From positions 1 to 64,000 of the forward strand of contig NZ_LLZN01000001.1 in assembly GCF_001509795.1 (NCBI RefSeq): a DNA stretch of 64,000 nucleotides, given 5' to 3'. Shown here one piece after another: positions 24,154-35,600 of this stretch (its first letter is position 1; each line of letters opens with the position of its first letter). Source of the stretch: Streptomyces sp. NRRL WC-3605 (GTDB lineage Bacteria > Actinomycetota > Actinomycetes > Streptomycetales > Streptomycetaceae). The notes under the pieces are model-generated. The model saw only the letters and a program-made list of their open reading frames with translations. It had not been told where the DNA came from and searched no databases. A program made the position numbers and the translations under genes.

Positions 24154-25911
24154 TCAGAGACGCTCGGGCGTCCGGATGCCCAGCAGGGCCATGCCCCGGT
24201 GCAGGGTGCGGGCCGTCAGGTCGCACAGGAACAGGCGGTTCTCCACCTGCGCGGACGTCTCGGCCTTCAGCACCGGGCACTTGTCGTAGAACGTCGTGTA
24301 CAGCGACGCCAGCTGGTACAGGTACGCGGCCACCTTGTGCGGGGCGTACTCCGCCGCCGCCTCGAAGACCGTGTCGCCGAACGCGTCCAGGTGCAGGCCC
24401 AGCGCCCGCTCCGCCGCGTGCAGCTCCAGCTCGGGGTGCGCGGCGGGCCGGACGTCACCGGCCTTGCGCAGGATCGACTGGATCCGGGCGTACGCGTACT
24501 GGAGGTAGACGGACGTGTCGCCGTTCAGCGACACCATCTGGTCCAGGTCGAACTTGTAGTCCCGGTTGGGGGACGTGGACAGGTCGGCGTACTTCACCGC
24601 GCCGATGCCCACCTGCCCGGCCCGCTCCTGGATCTCGTCCTCGGTCAGGTCCTGCGCCTTCTCCCGGACGACCTCGGCGGCCCGCTGCACCGCCTCGTCC
24701 AGCAGGTCCTCCAGCCGTACGGTCTCGCCCTCACGCGTCTTGAACGGCTTGCCGTCCGCGCCGAGCACGGTGCCGTAGCCCATGTTGTGAGCGGTGACGT
24801 CGTCGCCCAGCCAGCCCGCCCGGCGGGCCGTCTCGAAGACCATCTTGAAGTGCAGCGACTGACGGACGTCCACCACGTACAGCAGCGTCGTCGCGTGCAG
24901 GTCCTGCACCCTGTTGCGGATCGCCGTCAGGTCGGAGGCCGCGTAGCCGAAGCCGCCGTCCGCCTTCTGCACGATGAGCGGGACCGGCTGGTCGTCCTTG
25001 CCCCGGATGTCGTCGAAGAACACGACGAGCGCGCCCTCGGAGCGGACCGCGACGCCCATCTCCTCCAGGAGGCGGGCCGTCTCGGGCATGCCGTCGTTGT
25101 ACGCGGACTCGCCGACGATCTCGTCGTCGCGGATCTCCATGTCGAGCTTCTCGAAGACCGAGTAGAAGTAGACCTTCGACTCGTCCACGAACTGCTGCCA
25201 GAGCTCCAGGGTCTCCTTGTCGCCGGACTGCAGGGCGACGACCCGCTTGCGGGCCCGCTCCTTGAAGTCGTCGTCGGCGTCGAAGAGCGCCCGCGAGGCC
25301 TTGTAGACGCGGTTCAGGTTCGACATGGCCTCCTGGCCGTCGACCTCCGACGGCGGGGCCAGCTCGCCCGGGTGCTCCATCAGGTACTGGATGAGCATGC
25401 CGAACTGCGTGCCCCAGTCGCCGATGTGGTGCCGGCCGATCGTCTTCTCGCCGGTGAAGTCGAGCATGCCCCGCAGGGCGTCGCCGATCACCGCGGAGCG
25501 CAGGTGGCCGACGTGCATCTCCTTGGCCACGTTCGGCTGGGCGTAGTCGATGACCGTGACACCCGGCTCGGCCTTGGGCGCCACGCCGAGCCGGTCGCCG
25601 TCGGCGTACCGCGCGGCCAGGTTCTCGGTGATGGCGCGGTCCGCGAGCGTGATGTTGAGGAAGCCGGGGCCGGAGACCTCGACGTCCTGGATCACGTCAC
25701 CGGTGGTGATGCCCGCGACGACCTGGGTGGCCAGCTCTCTCGGGTTCGACTTGGCCTTCTTGGCGAGGGCGAGGATGCCGTTCACCTGGTAGTCCGCCCG
25801 GTCGCTGCGTCGGAGCAGCGGGTCGACGTCGGTCGCCTCCGGCAGGGTGGCCGAGAGGGCGGACGTGAGCTGCTGCTCGACAGAAGCGCTGAGGGGCGTG
25901 ACCGAGGCCAT
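24154..25911 (-). CDS. argS: Arginyl-tRNA synthetase
   Basis: This 585-residue class I aminoacyl-tRNA synthetase has an N-terminal additional domain (about residues 1-110). The HIGH-type signature reads HVGH ([14 protein letters not shown]). The Rossmann catalytic core and a KMSKS-position loop reading KPFKTREG follow. The C-terminal anticodon-binding helices end in the conserved RMGLLGI-like tail ([15 protein letters not shown]). ATG 25911 starts [15 protein letters not shown]. It diverges from lysS across 153 bases, so two tRNA synthetase genes share one regulatory region. Confidence 0.95.
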   Translation of the reverse strand: MASVTPLSASVEQQLTSALSATLPEATDVDPLLRRSDRADYQVNGILALAKKAKSNPRELATQVVAGITTGDVIQDVEVSGPGFLNITLADRAITENLAARYADGDRLGVAPKAEPGVTVIDYAQPNVAKEMHVGHLRSAVIGDALRGMLDFTGEKTIGRHHIGDWGTQFGMLIQYLMEHPGELAPPSEVDGQEAMSNLNRVYKASRALFDADDDFKERARKRVVALQSGDKETLELWQQFVDESKVYFYSVFEKLDMEIRDDEIVGESAYNDGMPETARLLEEMGVAVRSEGALVVFFDDIRGKDDQPVPLIVQKADGGFGYAASDLTAIRNRVQDLHATTLLYVVDVRQSLHFKMVFETARRAGWLGDDVTAHNMGYGTVLGADGKPFKTREGETVRLEDLLDEAVQRAAEVVREKAQDLTEDEIQERAGQVGIGAVKYADLSTSPNRDYKFDLDQMVSLNGDTSVYLQYAYARIQSILRKAGDVRPAAHPELELHAAERALGLHLDAFGDTVFEAAAEYAPHKVAAYLYQLASLYTTFYDKCPVLKAETSAQVENRLFLCDLTARTLHRGMALLGIRTPERL

Positions 25912-26064
25912 GGGATGGGGTGCCGTTCTCCTCGTCGGACGGATAGACCCAGCCAGTATCCCATGCGTGGTAAAGCCGTTTTCTCGAGCACGATGCCGTC
26001 TGGGAGAATGACGTGTCGGCCGTGGACCGTGCGGCTGTTCTGGAGAAAGAAGGACGTGCCGATC

Positions 26065-27798
26065 GTGGCTCAGAGCACCGAGACCACCGACTGGGTCTCC
26101 CGTTTCGCGGATGAGGTCATCGAGGAGTCGGAGCGTCGGGCCCCGGGCAAACCGGTCGTCGTCGCGTCCGGTCTCTCCCCCTCCGGTCCCATCCACCTGG
26201 GCAACCTGCGCGAGGTCATGACCCCGCACCTGGTCGCCGACGAGATCCGGCGCCGCGGCCGCGAGGTCCGGCACCTGATCTCCTGGGACGACTACGACCG
26301 CTACCGCAAGGTGCCCAAGGGCATCGCCGGCGTCGACGAGAAGGCCTGGGCCGAGCACATCGGCAAGCCGCTGACCTCGGTCCCCGCCCCGAAGGGCTCG
26401 TCGTACCCGAACTGGGCGGAGCACTTCAAGGCCGCGATGATCGAGTCGCTGGCCGACCTCGGCGTCGAGTTCGACGGGATCAGCCAGACGGAGCAGTACA
26501 CCTCGGGCGTCTACCGCGAGCAGATCCTGCACGCCATGAAGCACCGCGGTGACATCGACGCGATCCTCGCCCAGTACCGCACGAAGAAGGCACCGGCGAA
26601 GAAGCAGCAGAAGCCCCTCGACGAGGCCGAGCTGGAGGCCGCCGAGGGCTCCGGCGCCGCGGCCGAGGACGACGGCAGCTCCGGCTCCGCCGGGTACTTC
26701 CCGTACAAGCCGTACTGCGGCAACTGCGAGAAGGACTTCACCACCGTCACCTCGTACGACGACGACACCACCGAGCTGTCGTACACCTGCGACGCGTGCG
26801 GCTTCTCCGAGACCGTCCGGCTCAACGAGTTCAACCGCGGCAAGCTGGTCTGGAAGGTCGACTGGCCGATGCGCTGGGCCTACGAGGGCGTGATCTTCGA
26901 GCCGAGCGGCGTCGACCACTCCTCGCCGGGTTCGTCCTTCCAGGTCGGCGGGCAGATCGTCGGCATCTTCGGCGGCGAGCGGCCCATCGGCCCGATGTAC
27001 GCCTTCGTCGGCATCAGCGGCATGGCGAAGATGTCGTCGTCCAAGGGCGGGGTGCCCACCCCGGCCGACGCGCTGAAGATCATGGAGCCGCAGCTGCTGC
27101 GCTGGCTCTACGCCCGCCGCCGCCCCAACCAGTCGTTCAAGATCGCCTTCGACCAGGAGATCCAGCGGCTCTACGACGAGTGGGACAAGCTCGACGCCAA
27201 GGTCGCCGACAGCACCGCGCTGCCCGCCGACGTCGCGGCGCACGCCCGTGCCGTGGGCACGGCCGCCGGTGAGCTGCCGCGTACGCCGCGCCCGCTGCCG
27301 TACCGGACGCTGGCGTCCGTCGCGGACATCACCGCCGGGCACCAGGACCAGGCGCTGCGGATCCTCTCCGAGCTCGACCCGGAGAACCCGCTGTCCGACC
27401 TCGACGAGGCACGCCCGCGCTACGACAAGGCCGAGGCCTGGATCAACACGCACGTGCCCGCCGACCAGCGGACCATCGTGCGCGACGAGCCCGACGCCGA
27501 GCTGCTGAAGTCCCTCGACGAGGCGTCGCGGCAGTCGCTGCGGCTGCTGCTCGACGGGCTCGCCGAGCACTGGTCGCTCGACGGCCTCACCCACCTCGTG
27601 TACGGCGTACCCAAGGTGCAGGCCGGCTTCTCCGCGGACGCCACGCCCAAGGAGCTGCCCCCGGAGATCAAGACGGCCCAGCGGACGTTCTTCGCGCTGC
27701 TCTACCACCTGCTGGTGGGCCGGGACACCGGTCCGCGACTGCCCACGCTGCTGCTGGCGGTGGGTCAGGAGCGGGTGAGGGCCCTGCTCGGGGAGTGA
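26065..27798 (+). CDS. lysS: Class I lysyl-tRNA synthetase
   Basis: This 577-residue enzyme charges tRNA(Lys). It is the class I (archaeal-type) form, not the common bacterial class II LysRS. Signatures are HIGH as [13 protein letters not shown] near residue 42 and KMSKS as MAKMSSSKG near residue 325. A zinc ribbon with CGNC and CDAC lies near residues 215-250. A charged linker ([13 protein letters not shown]) precedes the ribbon. GTG 26065 lies ten bases after AAGGA and is favoured over the in-frame GTG 26056. It ends at a strong terminator. Confidence 0.93.
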   Translation: MAQSTETTDWVSRFADEVIEESERRAPGKPVVVASGLSPSGPIHLGNLREVMTPHLVADEIRRRGREVRHLISWDDYDRYRKVPKGIAGVDEKAWAEHIGKPLTSVPAPKGSSYPNWAEHFKAAMIESLADLGVEFDGISQTEQYTSGVYREQILHAMKHRGDIDAILAQYRTKKAPAKKQQKPLDEAELEAAEGSGAAAEDDGSSGSAGYFPYKPYCGNCEKDFTTVTSYDDDTTELSYTCDACGFSETVRLNEFNRGKLVWKVDWPMRWAYEGVIFEPSGVDHSSPGSSFQVGGQIVGIFGGERPIGPMYAFVGISGMAKMSSSKGGVPTPADALKIMEPQLLRWLYARRRPNQSFKIAFDQEIQRLYDEWDKLDAKVADSTALPADVAAHARAVGTAAGELPRTPRPLPYRTLASVADITAGHQDQALRILSELDPENPLSDLDEARPRYDKAEAWINTHVPADQRTIVRDEPDAELLKSLDEASRQSLRLLLDGLAEHWSLDGLTHLVYGVPKVQAGFSADATPKELPPEIKTAQRTFFALLYHLLVGRDTGPRLPTLLLAVGQERVRALLGE

Positions 27799-27808
27799 CG
27801 CCGGTTCT

Positions 27809-27856
27809 ACGGTGATGGGGGGCGCCCGGCAGATGCCGGGCACCCCCCATCACCGT
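27809..27856. terminator. Bidirectional terminator between lysS and the DUF2637 gene
   Basis: Arms of 22 bases (27809-27830 and 27835-27856, core GGTGATGGGGGG) pair with a single C-A mismatch around an AGAT loop. It lies between convergent genes ending at 27798 and 27868. Confidence 0.9.
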
Positions 27857-27867
27857 ATGCAGACCGC

Positions 27868-29181
27868 CTAGGCGATGTGGTCCTCCTCCAGCTCCGCCGA
27901 GTGGCGCTGCTGGAAGCGTTCGGCCATGGTCTTCAGATCGCTCGGGCTCAGCGACGTTCCGTACGTCGCCTCGATGTTGTCGCCGAGCACCCGCGGCGTC
28001 GGATAGCTGCCGTCTATGGACTGACGGAAGACCTGGTAGTAGTCCTCCTCCGACGGCTCCGGGGCCGCCGTGCCGCCGCCCTCGCCGAGCTGCCGGGTAC
28101 GGGCCGACGTCACCGGGATCGGGAACGTGCCGGTGTCCTCCGGGGAGGGCTCCTGAAGCGGGGGCTCCTCCTCGAACTGGTCGCGGTACTGCTCGGCCTG
28201 CTGCTGCTCCGCGTACCAGTCCTCAAGGTGCCCCTGCGGGTCGTACTGGGCGTCGTAGCCGCCGTGGTACTCGACCTGCCGGGGCGTGTTGAACCAGTCC
28301 TGCACGTACTCCGGCTCCGGCTCCGGCGGTCCCGCCGGGTGCGGGAACCGCTGGTCCACGGGGCCCGCCTGCCGGGGGATGGAGGCGGCCACCGCCGCAC
28401 GGGGGCCCTCCGGGCCGCCCAGGGCCGCCGGACCGGCCGCCGCGGGCACCGCGTCCCGTGCCTGCTGGGGCGCGGGGGGCAGCAGCGCCGGCTCGATACC
28501 CGCCGCCGCCAGGCCCGCCGGGGCGGTCTCCGCCAGCGGGACGCCGTACCGCGCCAGACGCAGCGGCATCAGGGACTCCACCGGGGCCTTGCGGCGCCAG
28601 GCCCGGCCGAAGCGCGAGCGCAGCCGCGCCTGGTAGACGAGCCGCTCCTGCTCCAGCTTGATCACCTGCTCGTAGGAGCGCAGCTCCCACAGCTTCATAC
28701 GGCGCCACAGCAGGAACGTCGGCACCGGCGAGAGCAGCCACCGGGTGAGGCGGACGCCCTCCATGTGCTTGTCGGCCGTGATGTCGGCTATCCGGCCGAT
28801 CGCGTGCCGCGCCGCCTCGACCGACACCACGAACAGGATCGGGATGACGCCGTGCATGCCCACGCCCAGCGGGTCCGGCCAGGCCGCGGCGCCGTTGAAG
28901 GCGATCGTGGCGGCCGTCAGCAGCCAGGCCGTCTGGCGCAGCAGCGGGAAGGGGATGCGGATCCACGTCAGCAGCAGATCCAGGGCCAGCAGAACGCAGA
29001 TGCCCGCGTCGATGCCGATCGGGAACACATAGCTGAAGTTCCCGAAGCCCTTCTGGATGGCCAGCTCGCGGACGGCCGCGTACGAACCGGCGAAGCCGAT
29101 ACCGGCGATGATCACGGCGCCGAAGACGACCACGCCGATGAGAACGCGGTGCATCCGAGTCAGCTGCGGTGGCCCGGCCAC
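27868..29181 (-). CDS. DUF2637 integral membrane protein
   Basis: This 437-residue protein has four membrane helices in its first 130 residues (VLIGVVVFGAVIIAGIGFAG and following). That is the DUF2637 domain also found in plasmid spread proteins (SpdB-like). A basic helical region (MKLWELRSYEQVIKLEQERL) and a long Pro/Glu/Gln-rich cytoplasmic tail follow. The last 50 residues (VLGDNIEATYGTSLSPSDLK) look like a folded helical module. The start is GTG 29181, preceded by GGGGAG. Function unknown. It is probably linked with the DUF3558 lipoprotein genes upstream. Confidence 0.78.
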   Translation of the reverse strand: MAGPPQLTRMHRVLIGVVVFGAVIIAGIGFAGSYAAVRELAIQKGFGNFSYVFPIGIDAGICVLLALDLLLTWIRIPFPLLRQTAWLLTAATIAFNGAAAWPDPLGVGMHGVIPILFVVSVEAARHAIGRIADITADKHMEGVRLTRWLLSPVPTFLLWRRMKLWELRSYEQVIKLEQERLVYQARLRSRFGRAWRRKAPVESLMPLRLARYGVPLAETAPAGLAAAGIEPALLPPAPQQARDAVPAAAGPAALGGPEGPRAAVAASIPRQAGPVDQRFPHPAGPPEPEPEYVQDWFNTPRQVEYHGGYDAQYDPQGHLEDWYAEQQQAEQYRDQFEEEPPLQEPSPEDTGTFPIPVTSARTRQLGEGGGTAAPEPSEEDYYQVFRQSIDGSYPTPRVLGDNIEATYGTSLSPSDLKTMAERFQQRHSAELEEDHIA

Positions 29182-29348
29182 TCGTACTCCCCTCCCCATG
29201 CGTGTTGTTGCGCGCAACAGAGTGGCACATCCGGACGGGGCCCGTGCCCCCGGACCGGCACGGGCCCGGTCCCCGAGGGGAACCGGGCCCGGTCAACCTC
29301 CCCCGCTGAGCTGCGTGTTGTGACGCAGGGGTGGGCGGGGTGTGACAG

Positions 29349-30239
29349 TCAGCTCTTCTTCGACGCTGACGGGGAAGGGGAACCCGACGCGTTCTTCGAC
29401 GGGCTCGCCGAGGGAGACTTCGACGCCGGCTTCGAAGGGGCGTCGCTCGGCGTGCCCGCGTCACCGCCGGCGCCGTTGGCCTTCGCGACCGCGGCCACGG
29501 CCTCCTTGAGCGCCTTCTGCGCCAGCTTGTTCAGGGTGTCGCCGTCCGGCTTCTTCTCCCCGGCGAGACCGGCGCCGTTGTAGTCGACGGTGACCACGAC
29601 GTTCTCGGTGCGGGCGACGACCGTCTCCTGCTTGAAGGACCCTTCCTTCTTCTTCAGGTCGTAGCGCACCGCTGTCGCCTCGTCGCCGACGCCCTGGACG
29701 GGCTGCGACTTGGTGTTCTTCGCGCCGGTCACCGACCGGGCGTCCTGCGCCTGGGCCCGGTAGTACTCCTGCGCCAGCTTGTCGCCCGCGCCCCGCGAGG
29801 CGTCCGACTCGAAGCGCAGCAGGGAGACGTTGAGCCAGCGGAACTGCGAGCCCTTCACGCCGTTGTTGTCGAGACTGCTCCAGGAGCAGGAGCCGCGCGT
29901 CGACGTGTCGTCGGAGGAGCCCTTCTTGCCGGACTTGGCCTTCGGCACCAGGTCGTCCAGCGTCTTCTCCGACAGCACCTTGCACGCCTCGGGGAGTGCC
30001 TTGTACGCAGCGGCCTGCACGGTCGGCGACGCGCTCGCCGGCGACGACGCCGAGGACTTCGCCCCGCCGTCCTTGCGCTCGGCCGCCTTGTCGCCGGAAC
30101 CGGAGTCCGAGGAGCAGCCCGCGGCCACCAGCATCACCGGGACGGCCGCGGCGCAGACAAGGGCCCGGCGCAGACCCTTCACCCGCTGCTCACGCTGGTC
30201 ACGCCGGTCAAGCTGATCTCGCATCGCTGCTCGCTGCAT
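29349..30239 (-). CDS. DUF3558 family lipoprotein
   Basis: This secreted lipoprotein of about 296 residues has an N-terminus of basic and polar residues, then ALVCAAAVPVMLVAAGC, whose AAGC lipobox gives the acylated cysteine. The DUF3558 domain follows, with the conserved cysteine pair in LPEACKVL and RGSCSWSSL. The C-terminus is a long Ser/Pro/Lys repeat-rich tail likely to span the cell wall. ATG 30239 has GAAGGA four bases upstream; alternative in-frame starts are 30224 and 30254. A second DUF3558 gene lies immediately upstream. Confidence 0.82.
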   Translation of the reverse strand: MQRAAMRDQLDRRDQREQRVKGLRRALVCAAAVPVMLVAAGCSSDSGSGDKAAERKDGGAKSSASSPASASPTVQAAAYKALPEACKVLSEKTLDDLVPKAKSGKKGSSDDTSTRGSCSWSSLDNNGVKGSQFRWLNVSLLRFESDASRGAGDKLAQEYYRAQAQDARSVTGAKNTKSQPVQGVGDEATAVRYDLKKKEGSFKQETVVARTENVVVTVDYNGAGLAGEKKPDGDTLNKLAQKALKEAVAAVAKANGAGGDAGTPSDAPSKPASKSPSASPSKNASGSPSPSASKKS

Positions 30240-30376
30240 GGTTCCTTCACTCATGACTGCCACTCGTGGTTCCTGCGGTCGGATCGGGTCCGAGGGGCCA
30301 CGGTACGCGGTGAAGAAGGTGTGTGGTCTCGTTTCGGTTACGTCGCGGGAGGGGGCGAAGGGGTGCGCGGGCGGCG

Positions 30377-31207
30377 CTAGTCGCCCAGTGCGTCGGCCAG
30401 TTGCGCGGCCAGTTTCTGGGCCCTGTCCTGCATTTCCTCGCTGTCGGGCACGGCGCCGACGGTCATCGGCTGCTCCTCGTACTCGATCGTGACGATCACG
30501 TTGGACGTGCGGAACGCCACAGTCACCTTGCGCTGCTGGGCCGTCGAACCGGACGTGTTGAGCGCGTCGTCGAGGAACGCCTCGTCGCCGAGGTCCTCCA
30601 GCACGCGCGGCTGGAGTTCGGGCGGAGTGCCGCCGGACGCGGAGGCGGAGGAGGAGGGAGAGGAGGACGCCGAGGAAGAGGAGTCCGAGGGCGAGCCGGA
30701 CGGCGACGGCGTGGAGGAGCCGGTCACCTCGGCGCCGGGCGTGACGGTGCTCACCGGCTCGGGCAGGTCGGCGGCGTCCCGCTGCCTCGCGAACAGCCGC
30801 TCCGCCTCGCTGTCGTCGCTGGTCGCGGAGTCGTAGGCCACCACGCGCTCGAAGTTGACGAAGAGGTGGTCGGTGGCCTGCGCCGACTCCACCTTCCAGC
30901 GGCAGCCGACCTTGCGGTCCGTGTCGAAGGTGAGGGCCGGGGTGCCCTCGTACGCCTTCTCGCGGCGCTTCTCGTCGGTCATCTCCCGTATGCCGGGCAG
31001 CAGCTCGTCGAGAGTCTCCTCGCCGACCGTGCCGCAGGGTTCGGGCAGGTTGCGGTACCGGCCGGGCTCGGCCACCGGGCTCGCGGTGCCGGAGTCGCCG
31101 GGGTTGGAGTCGTCGGTGGCGCCGCCGTCGCCGGAGCCGCCGGTGCAGCCGGCCAGCAGCACCGCGAGGAGCGCGGCGACGCCGGATACGTACGCCTTCC
31201 GCTGCAC
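30377..31207 (-). CDS. DUF3558 family lipoprotein, second copy
   Basis: This 276-residue lipoprotein has signal peptide VSGVAALLAVLLAGC (lipobox LAGC). The DUF3558 cysteines are in LPEPCGTVGEETL and VGCRWKVESA, and an acidic Ser-rich insertion lies near residues 160-195. GTG 31207 lies seven bases after AGGAG. It is diverged from its neighbour, so the duplication is old. Both may form one envelope-associated transcription unit with the DUF2637 gene. Confidence 0.82.
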   Translation of the reverse strand: MQRKAYVSGVAALLAVLLAGCTGGSGDGGATDDSNPGDSGTASPVAEPGRYRNLPEPCGTVGEETLDELLPGIREMTDEKRREKAYEGTPALTFDTDRKVGCRWKVESAQATDHLFVNFERVVAYDSATSDDSEAERLFARQRDAADLPEPVSTVTPGAEVTGSSTPSPSGSPSDSSSSASSSPSSSASASGGTPPELQPRVLEDLGDEAFLDDALNTSGSTAQQRKVTVAFRTSNVIVTIEYEEQPMTVGAVPDSEEMQDRAQKLAAQLADALGD

Positions 31208-31423
31208 GGTGAGGCTCCTCTCGACGGTGCGGTGTGGCCGGTGTGTTCGCCGGTCCCTCAGTGTCCCCGCTGGTTAATCGCTTGCCGCGCGGGGGCGCCC
31301 CCAGAAGACAATGTGTATCGCACGCACTGCTGTGAACGCCGGTCCGCTGTCCTTTTTCGCCGACCTCGGCGCCAGTTTTGCTATTTCAGACTTGTATGTG
31401 TTTTCCAGGGGGTTGAGGACGAT

Positions 31424-32617
31424 ATGTCGTACGTGGAGATGCCGGGTGCGAAGGTACCCATCCGTATGTGGACCGACCCGGCGACCGTCGAGGAGTCCGC
31501 TCTCCAGCAGCTGCGGAACGTCGCGACGCTGCCGTGGATCAAGGGCCTCGCCGTGATGCCGGACGTGCACTACGGCAAGGGTGCGACGGTCGGGTCCGTC
31601 ATCGCGATGCGCGGGGCCGTGTGCCCGGCGGCGGTCGGTGTGGACATCGGCTGCGGGATGTCGGCGGTGAAGACGTCCCTGACGGTGAACGACCTGCCGG
31701 GGGACCTGTCGCGGCTGCGGTCGAAGATCGAGCAGGCGATCCCGGTGGGCCGGGGCATGCATGACGAGGCCGTCGACCCGGGCCGGATGCACGGCTTCGC
31801 CACGGCCGGCTGGGACGGCTTCTGGGGGCGCTTCGACGGGATCGCGGACGCGGTGAAGTTCCGGCAGGAGCGGGCGACCAAGCAGATGGGCACGCTCGGG
31901 TCGGGCAACCACTTTGTCGAGATCTGCACGGATACGACCGGTTCTGTTTGGCTGATGCTGCACTCCGGTTCGCGGAACATCGGCAAGGAACTCGCCGAGT
32001 TCCACATCGGCGTGGCCCAGAAGCTCCCGCACAACCAGGGTCTGGTCGACCGCGACCTCGCCGTCTTCGTCGCGGACACCCCGCAGATGGCGGCGTACCG
32101 CAACGACCTGTTCTGGGCGCAGGAGTACGCCAAGTACAACCGCACGATCATGATGGCCCTGCTGAAGGACGTCGTCCGCAAGGAGTTCAAGAAGGCCAAG
32201 CCGGCCTTCGAGCCCGAGATCAGCGCCCACCACAACTACGTGGCCGAGGAGCGCTACGACGGCGTGGACCTGCTCGTGACCCGCAAGGGCGCGATCCGGG
32301 CCGGCTCCGGCGACTACGGCATCATCCCCGGCTCCATGGGGACGGGTTCGTACATCGTGAAGGGACTCGGGAACCCGCTGTCCTTCAACTCGGCCTCGCA
32401 CGGGGCCGGTCGGCGGATGAGCCGTACCGCCGCGAAGAAGCGGTTCTCGACGAAGGACCTGGAGGAGCAGACCCGGGGCGTGGAGTGCCGCAAGGACTCC
32501 GGTGTCGTCGACGAGATCCCGGGTGCCTACAAGCCCATCGAGCAGGTCATCGACCAGCAGCGCGACCTGGTGGAGGTCGTCGCGAAGCTGAAGCAGGTCG
32601 TCTGCGTCAAGGGCTGA
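31424..32617 (+). CDS. rtcB: RtcB family RNA ligase
   Basis: This 397-residue GTP- and Mn-dependent RNA ligase joins 2',3'-cyclic phosphate or 3'-phosphate ends to 5'-OH ends. The metal-site cysteine is in VGVDIGCGMSAV, and histidines are in GSGNHFVE, LMLHSGSRNIGK and SAHHNYV. The SASHGAGRRMSR region carries the guanylated histidine. ATG 31424 has GAGG six bases upstream. The 60 bases before it are unusually AT-rich for this genome. No RtcA or archease gene is adjacent. Likely role: repair of broken tRNA or rRNA. Confidence 0.92.
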   Translation: MSYVEMPGAKVPIRMWTDPATVEESALQQLRNVATLPWIKGLAVMPDVHYGKGATVGSVIAMRGAVCPAAVGVDIGCGMSAVKTSLTVNDLPGDLSRLRSKIEQAIPVGRGMHDEAVDPGRMHGFATAGWDGFWGRFDGIADAVKFRQERATKQMGTLGSGNHFVEICTDTTGSVWLMLHSGSRNIGKELAEFHIGVAQKLPHNQGLVDRDLAVFVADTPQMAAYRNDLFWAQEYAKYNRTIMMALLKDVVRKEFKKAKPAFEPEISAHHNYVAEERYDGVDLLVTRKGAIRAGSGDYGIIPGSMGTGSYIVKGLGNPLSFNSASHGAGRRMSRTAAKKRFSTKDLEEQTRGVECRKDSGVVDEIPGAYKPIEQVIDQQRDLVEVVAKLKQVVCVKG

Positions 32618-32626
32618 CCGGACGGT

Positions 32627-35600
32627 TCACGAACCCACGAACACGAATCCCGCCCAGTGCACCGGATGGGCGAACCCGCGGTGTTCCGGTTCGAGCCTGA
32701 TGAGCCTGCGCCAGAGCGGCCGGGTGGTCTCGGGGACGAGACCGCTCGGCCCGCCCGGGCGGAAGTGGTCGGCCTTCTCGGCGTTGGTGGTGTCCCGCAG
32801 CCAGCGCTGAGCGGCGCACAGGGCCGCAGCCGGGTCGAAACCGCCGGCCTTCCACTCGCTGTAGAACCGCATCATCAGCAGGGCCGTCGACAGATCGGGG
32901 ACGCGCCACTGAGAGACGACGGCGCCCGCGGCCCCGGCTTCCAGCAGACCGCTCGACAGGCCGATGACCTCGCTGGGAGCGGCCGGTCCGACGACGCCTG
33001 TCTCACACGCCGAGAGCACCACGAGCCGGACGGGCGCGGCCTCGCCGTCCCGGATGTCGAGGAGGTCCCTGAGCGTCAGGAGGCGGTCGTCGGCCAGAGT
33101 CAGCGAACTGTTCAGCGGGTCGGACGGGTCGGCACTGCCGTGGCAGGCGAAGTGGACGACGTCGTAGCTCTGCAGCAGGGCCAGGACCTTGTCGGCAGAC
33201 GCCTGCCGCCCGGACAGCACGACCCGGTCGGAGAACCAGGCCGCGGCACCGGCCGCCTCGGCGGCGGCCCCGGTCAGTGGCGCCGCGGACACCGGCTGGG
33301 GATCCACGACAGCCAGGAGACTGGTCTCTCCCGCGCGCTCGGCGCGGGCCCGGGTCGCGTTCAGCACACGGGCGTTGGGGACAGTGCGCAGGGTCATGCC
33401 GTCGATGGCGTAGCGGCGCCGGCCGTCAGGGGTCCGCGTCCACGCGGCGTTCAGCGGCAGCAGCTCCAGCCGACCGCTGGGCACCAGGGTGACGGGCCCT
33501 TCACCGAGCAGGTCGGTGAGCGGGCCGAATGCCGCGTCCCACAGTTCGCCCGTGACCCGTTCGAGTCGTGACCACCAGTTCAGTGTGCCGTCCTGCCTGG
33601 ACAGCACCAGCCAGTCCTGTACCTGCCGGCTGGTCAGGGCGGGCAGGTCGAGGGAGCGGGTCCGGCTCCCTTCCACGATCAGGGCCACGCCTCCGTAATC
33701 GGACGCGACGAGATACACGATCGGGTCGGTGCTCGCCGAGGCCACGTCCGCGAACGTCGGCGGGCGCAGGAAGCCGGTCTGCCCGGATGCCTCCCTGATC
33801 TCCTCGATGAGGGCGTCGACCTCCGCGCGTGCCGCCCGGACGGCGGTGTCGTGATCGGAGAAGTTCACCGTCCCGGCTCCTCCGGCGAGGCCACGGTCGA
33901 GCCCGTCCCCGGAAGCCGACAGCCAGCGGGCCACCGCAGTGGTGAAGCGCTCCGCGAGCTGTTCCAACCCATGTTCGGCCAGCCACCTCACATCGGCGGA
34001 GCCCAGTTCCAGGGTCTCGCTCACGGAGACCGCGCGTGCGGTTTCGACGGCCATGACGGCGGCTTCCAGATCTCCGACCCGCGTCAGGCTGTACGCGGCG
34101 GCGGGCGCGAGGTCCGCGGACCGCCCGATGATCCGGGTGCGCAGGCCCCGGCTCACCTGGAGGCGGACCAGGTCGCCGGAGGTCTTCGTCCACGTGCGGA
34201 AGGCCTCGGAGGCTTCCTGCCATGCCCCCCGGTCCGCCGCCCACCGGGCCCACAGGCGGCTCGAGCCGAGCCGCATGGCGTGGTCCGCCGCGTTGCCGTC
34301 CGCGCTCAGCTCACGGAGGATGCCCACGGCTTCCCGTTTCGTGCTCTCCCGTGCGGTCCGCCGGTGTTCGTACACCAGGGACTCGGCGAGACGAAAGCGG
34401 ACGTGCCGTTCCGCCGGTGTGCCGGCCGGGGCGAGGCTCGTGGCCTTCCGGCCCAGCTCGACGGCGGTCCGCAGATGTGCGGGATCACCGGTGAGATCGA
34501 ACCTCATCAGCGCGATGTCGCTCAGGGACGCGGTCATCTCGGCGCGCAACGGCGAGTTCGCCGACAGGATGTCCAGCACCTGCAGCCGCAGTTCCTCGGC
34601 GCGGTCCAGATCGGTGACCGCCCCGTTCGCCTGGAAGCGACTCAGATAGGCGTTGCCCAGGTTCGCGAGGCGGGGGCGGAGGTCGGGATGGTCGGCCGGG
34701 AAAACCGCCACCGCCTGCTCGTGCAGATCGATGGACCGGTCGAGCCGCTCGGGTTCGCCGGTCGAGTCGTACGAGGCTCGCAGGGCGTTGGCCAGGTTGC
34801 TCACCCCGATCGCCCACGTGACCGAGCGGTCCTCACCCCAGCCGTCGAGGCTCCGCTCATATGCGGTGATCGCCTGGTCGAGATGGCCGAGGTCCCCCGT
34901 GAAGTTGTAGCGGGCCCGCAGCACCGTGCCGAGGGTGTTGTACGCGCTCGAGTGCAGGGAGGCGTCGTCCTCGGCCCTCTCCACAGCCTGGGTCAGGCAC
35001 TCCAGGGCGCGGGTGAAGGCGCCCGGTTCCCCCAGGAAGGTGTAGAGCTCGCGCCAGCGCCCGCCCGCGCGGATGAGCATCATTCCGTAACCCGGTTCGC
35101 CCGGTGAGAGTGCTCTGAGGCCCTGGTCCATCGCGTCGACCGCGGAGTGCAGGTCGCGCACGTCGCCGTACGTCTGGAAGCGCAGATCGAGGAGGTCGCT
35201 CAGGAGTGCGGCAGGCTCCGCGCCCGCCATCTTCCGGGCACGCAGGTACTCCGTCGCGACGTCGACGATGTCCCGCCCGTCGCTGAGCCGATGCCGCCTG
35301 CCCGCCACCTCGACGATCCGTTCGGCCAACTCGGACGCGTCGAACCCGCTGTCCGCCGGAGCCCCGGCCAGGGGACCCAGGTCGGCGAGGGCCCTCTCCA
35401 GGTCGGCGGCGTCGAGGGTGATCATGAAGCGTTCGGTGTGACCGAATGCCTGAACCCGCAGGCCGTCACCGGCGGCGGCCGCCAGCTCGATGCCGCGGTC
35501 GACGTCGGGGAGCGAGGAGGTCGCGGCTCCCCGCCGCACGAGGAGCCGCCCGAGGGTACGCGTGCGCTCCGCCGGGTCCTGCGGCTCCGTCATGCCCGGC

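Noticed and set aside
24154..27843. Open minus-strand frame of over 1200 codons across lysS and argS
   Set aside because: Only the argS part (24154-25911) shows protein family signatures. The rest lies antisense to lysS, where high GC keeps the reverse frame open.
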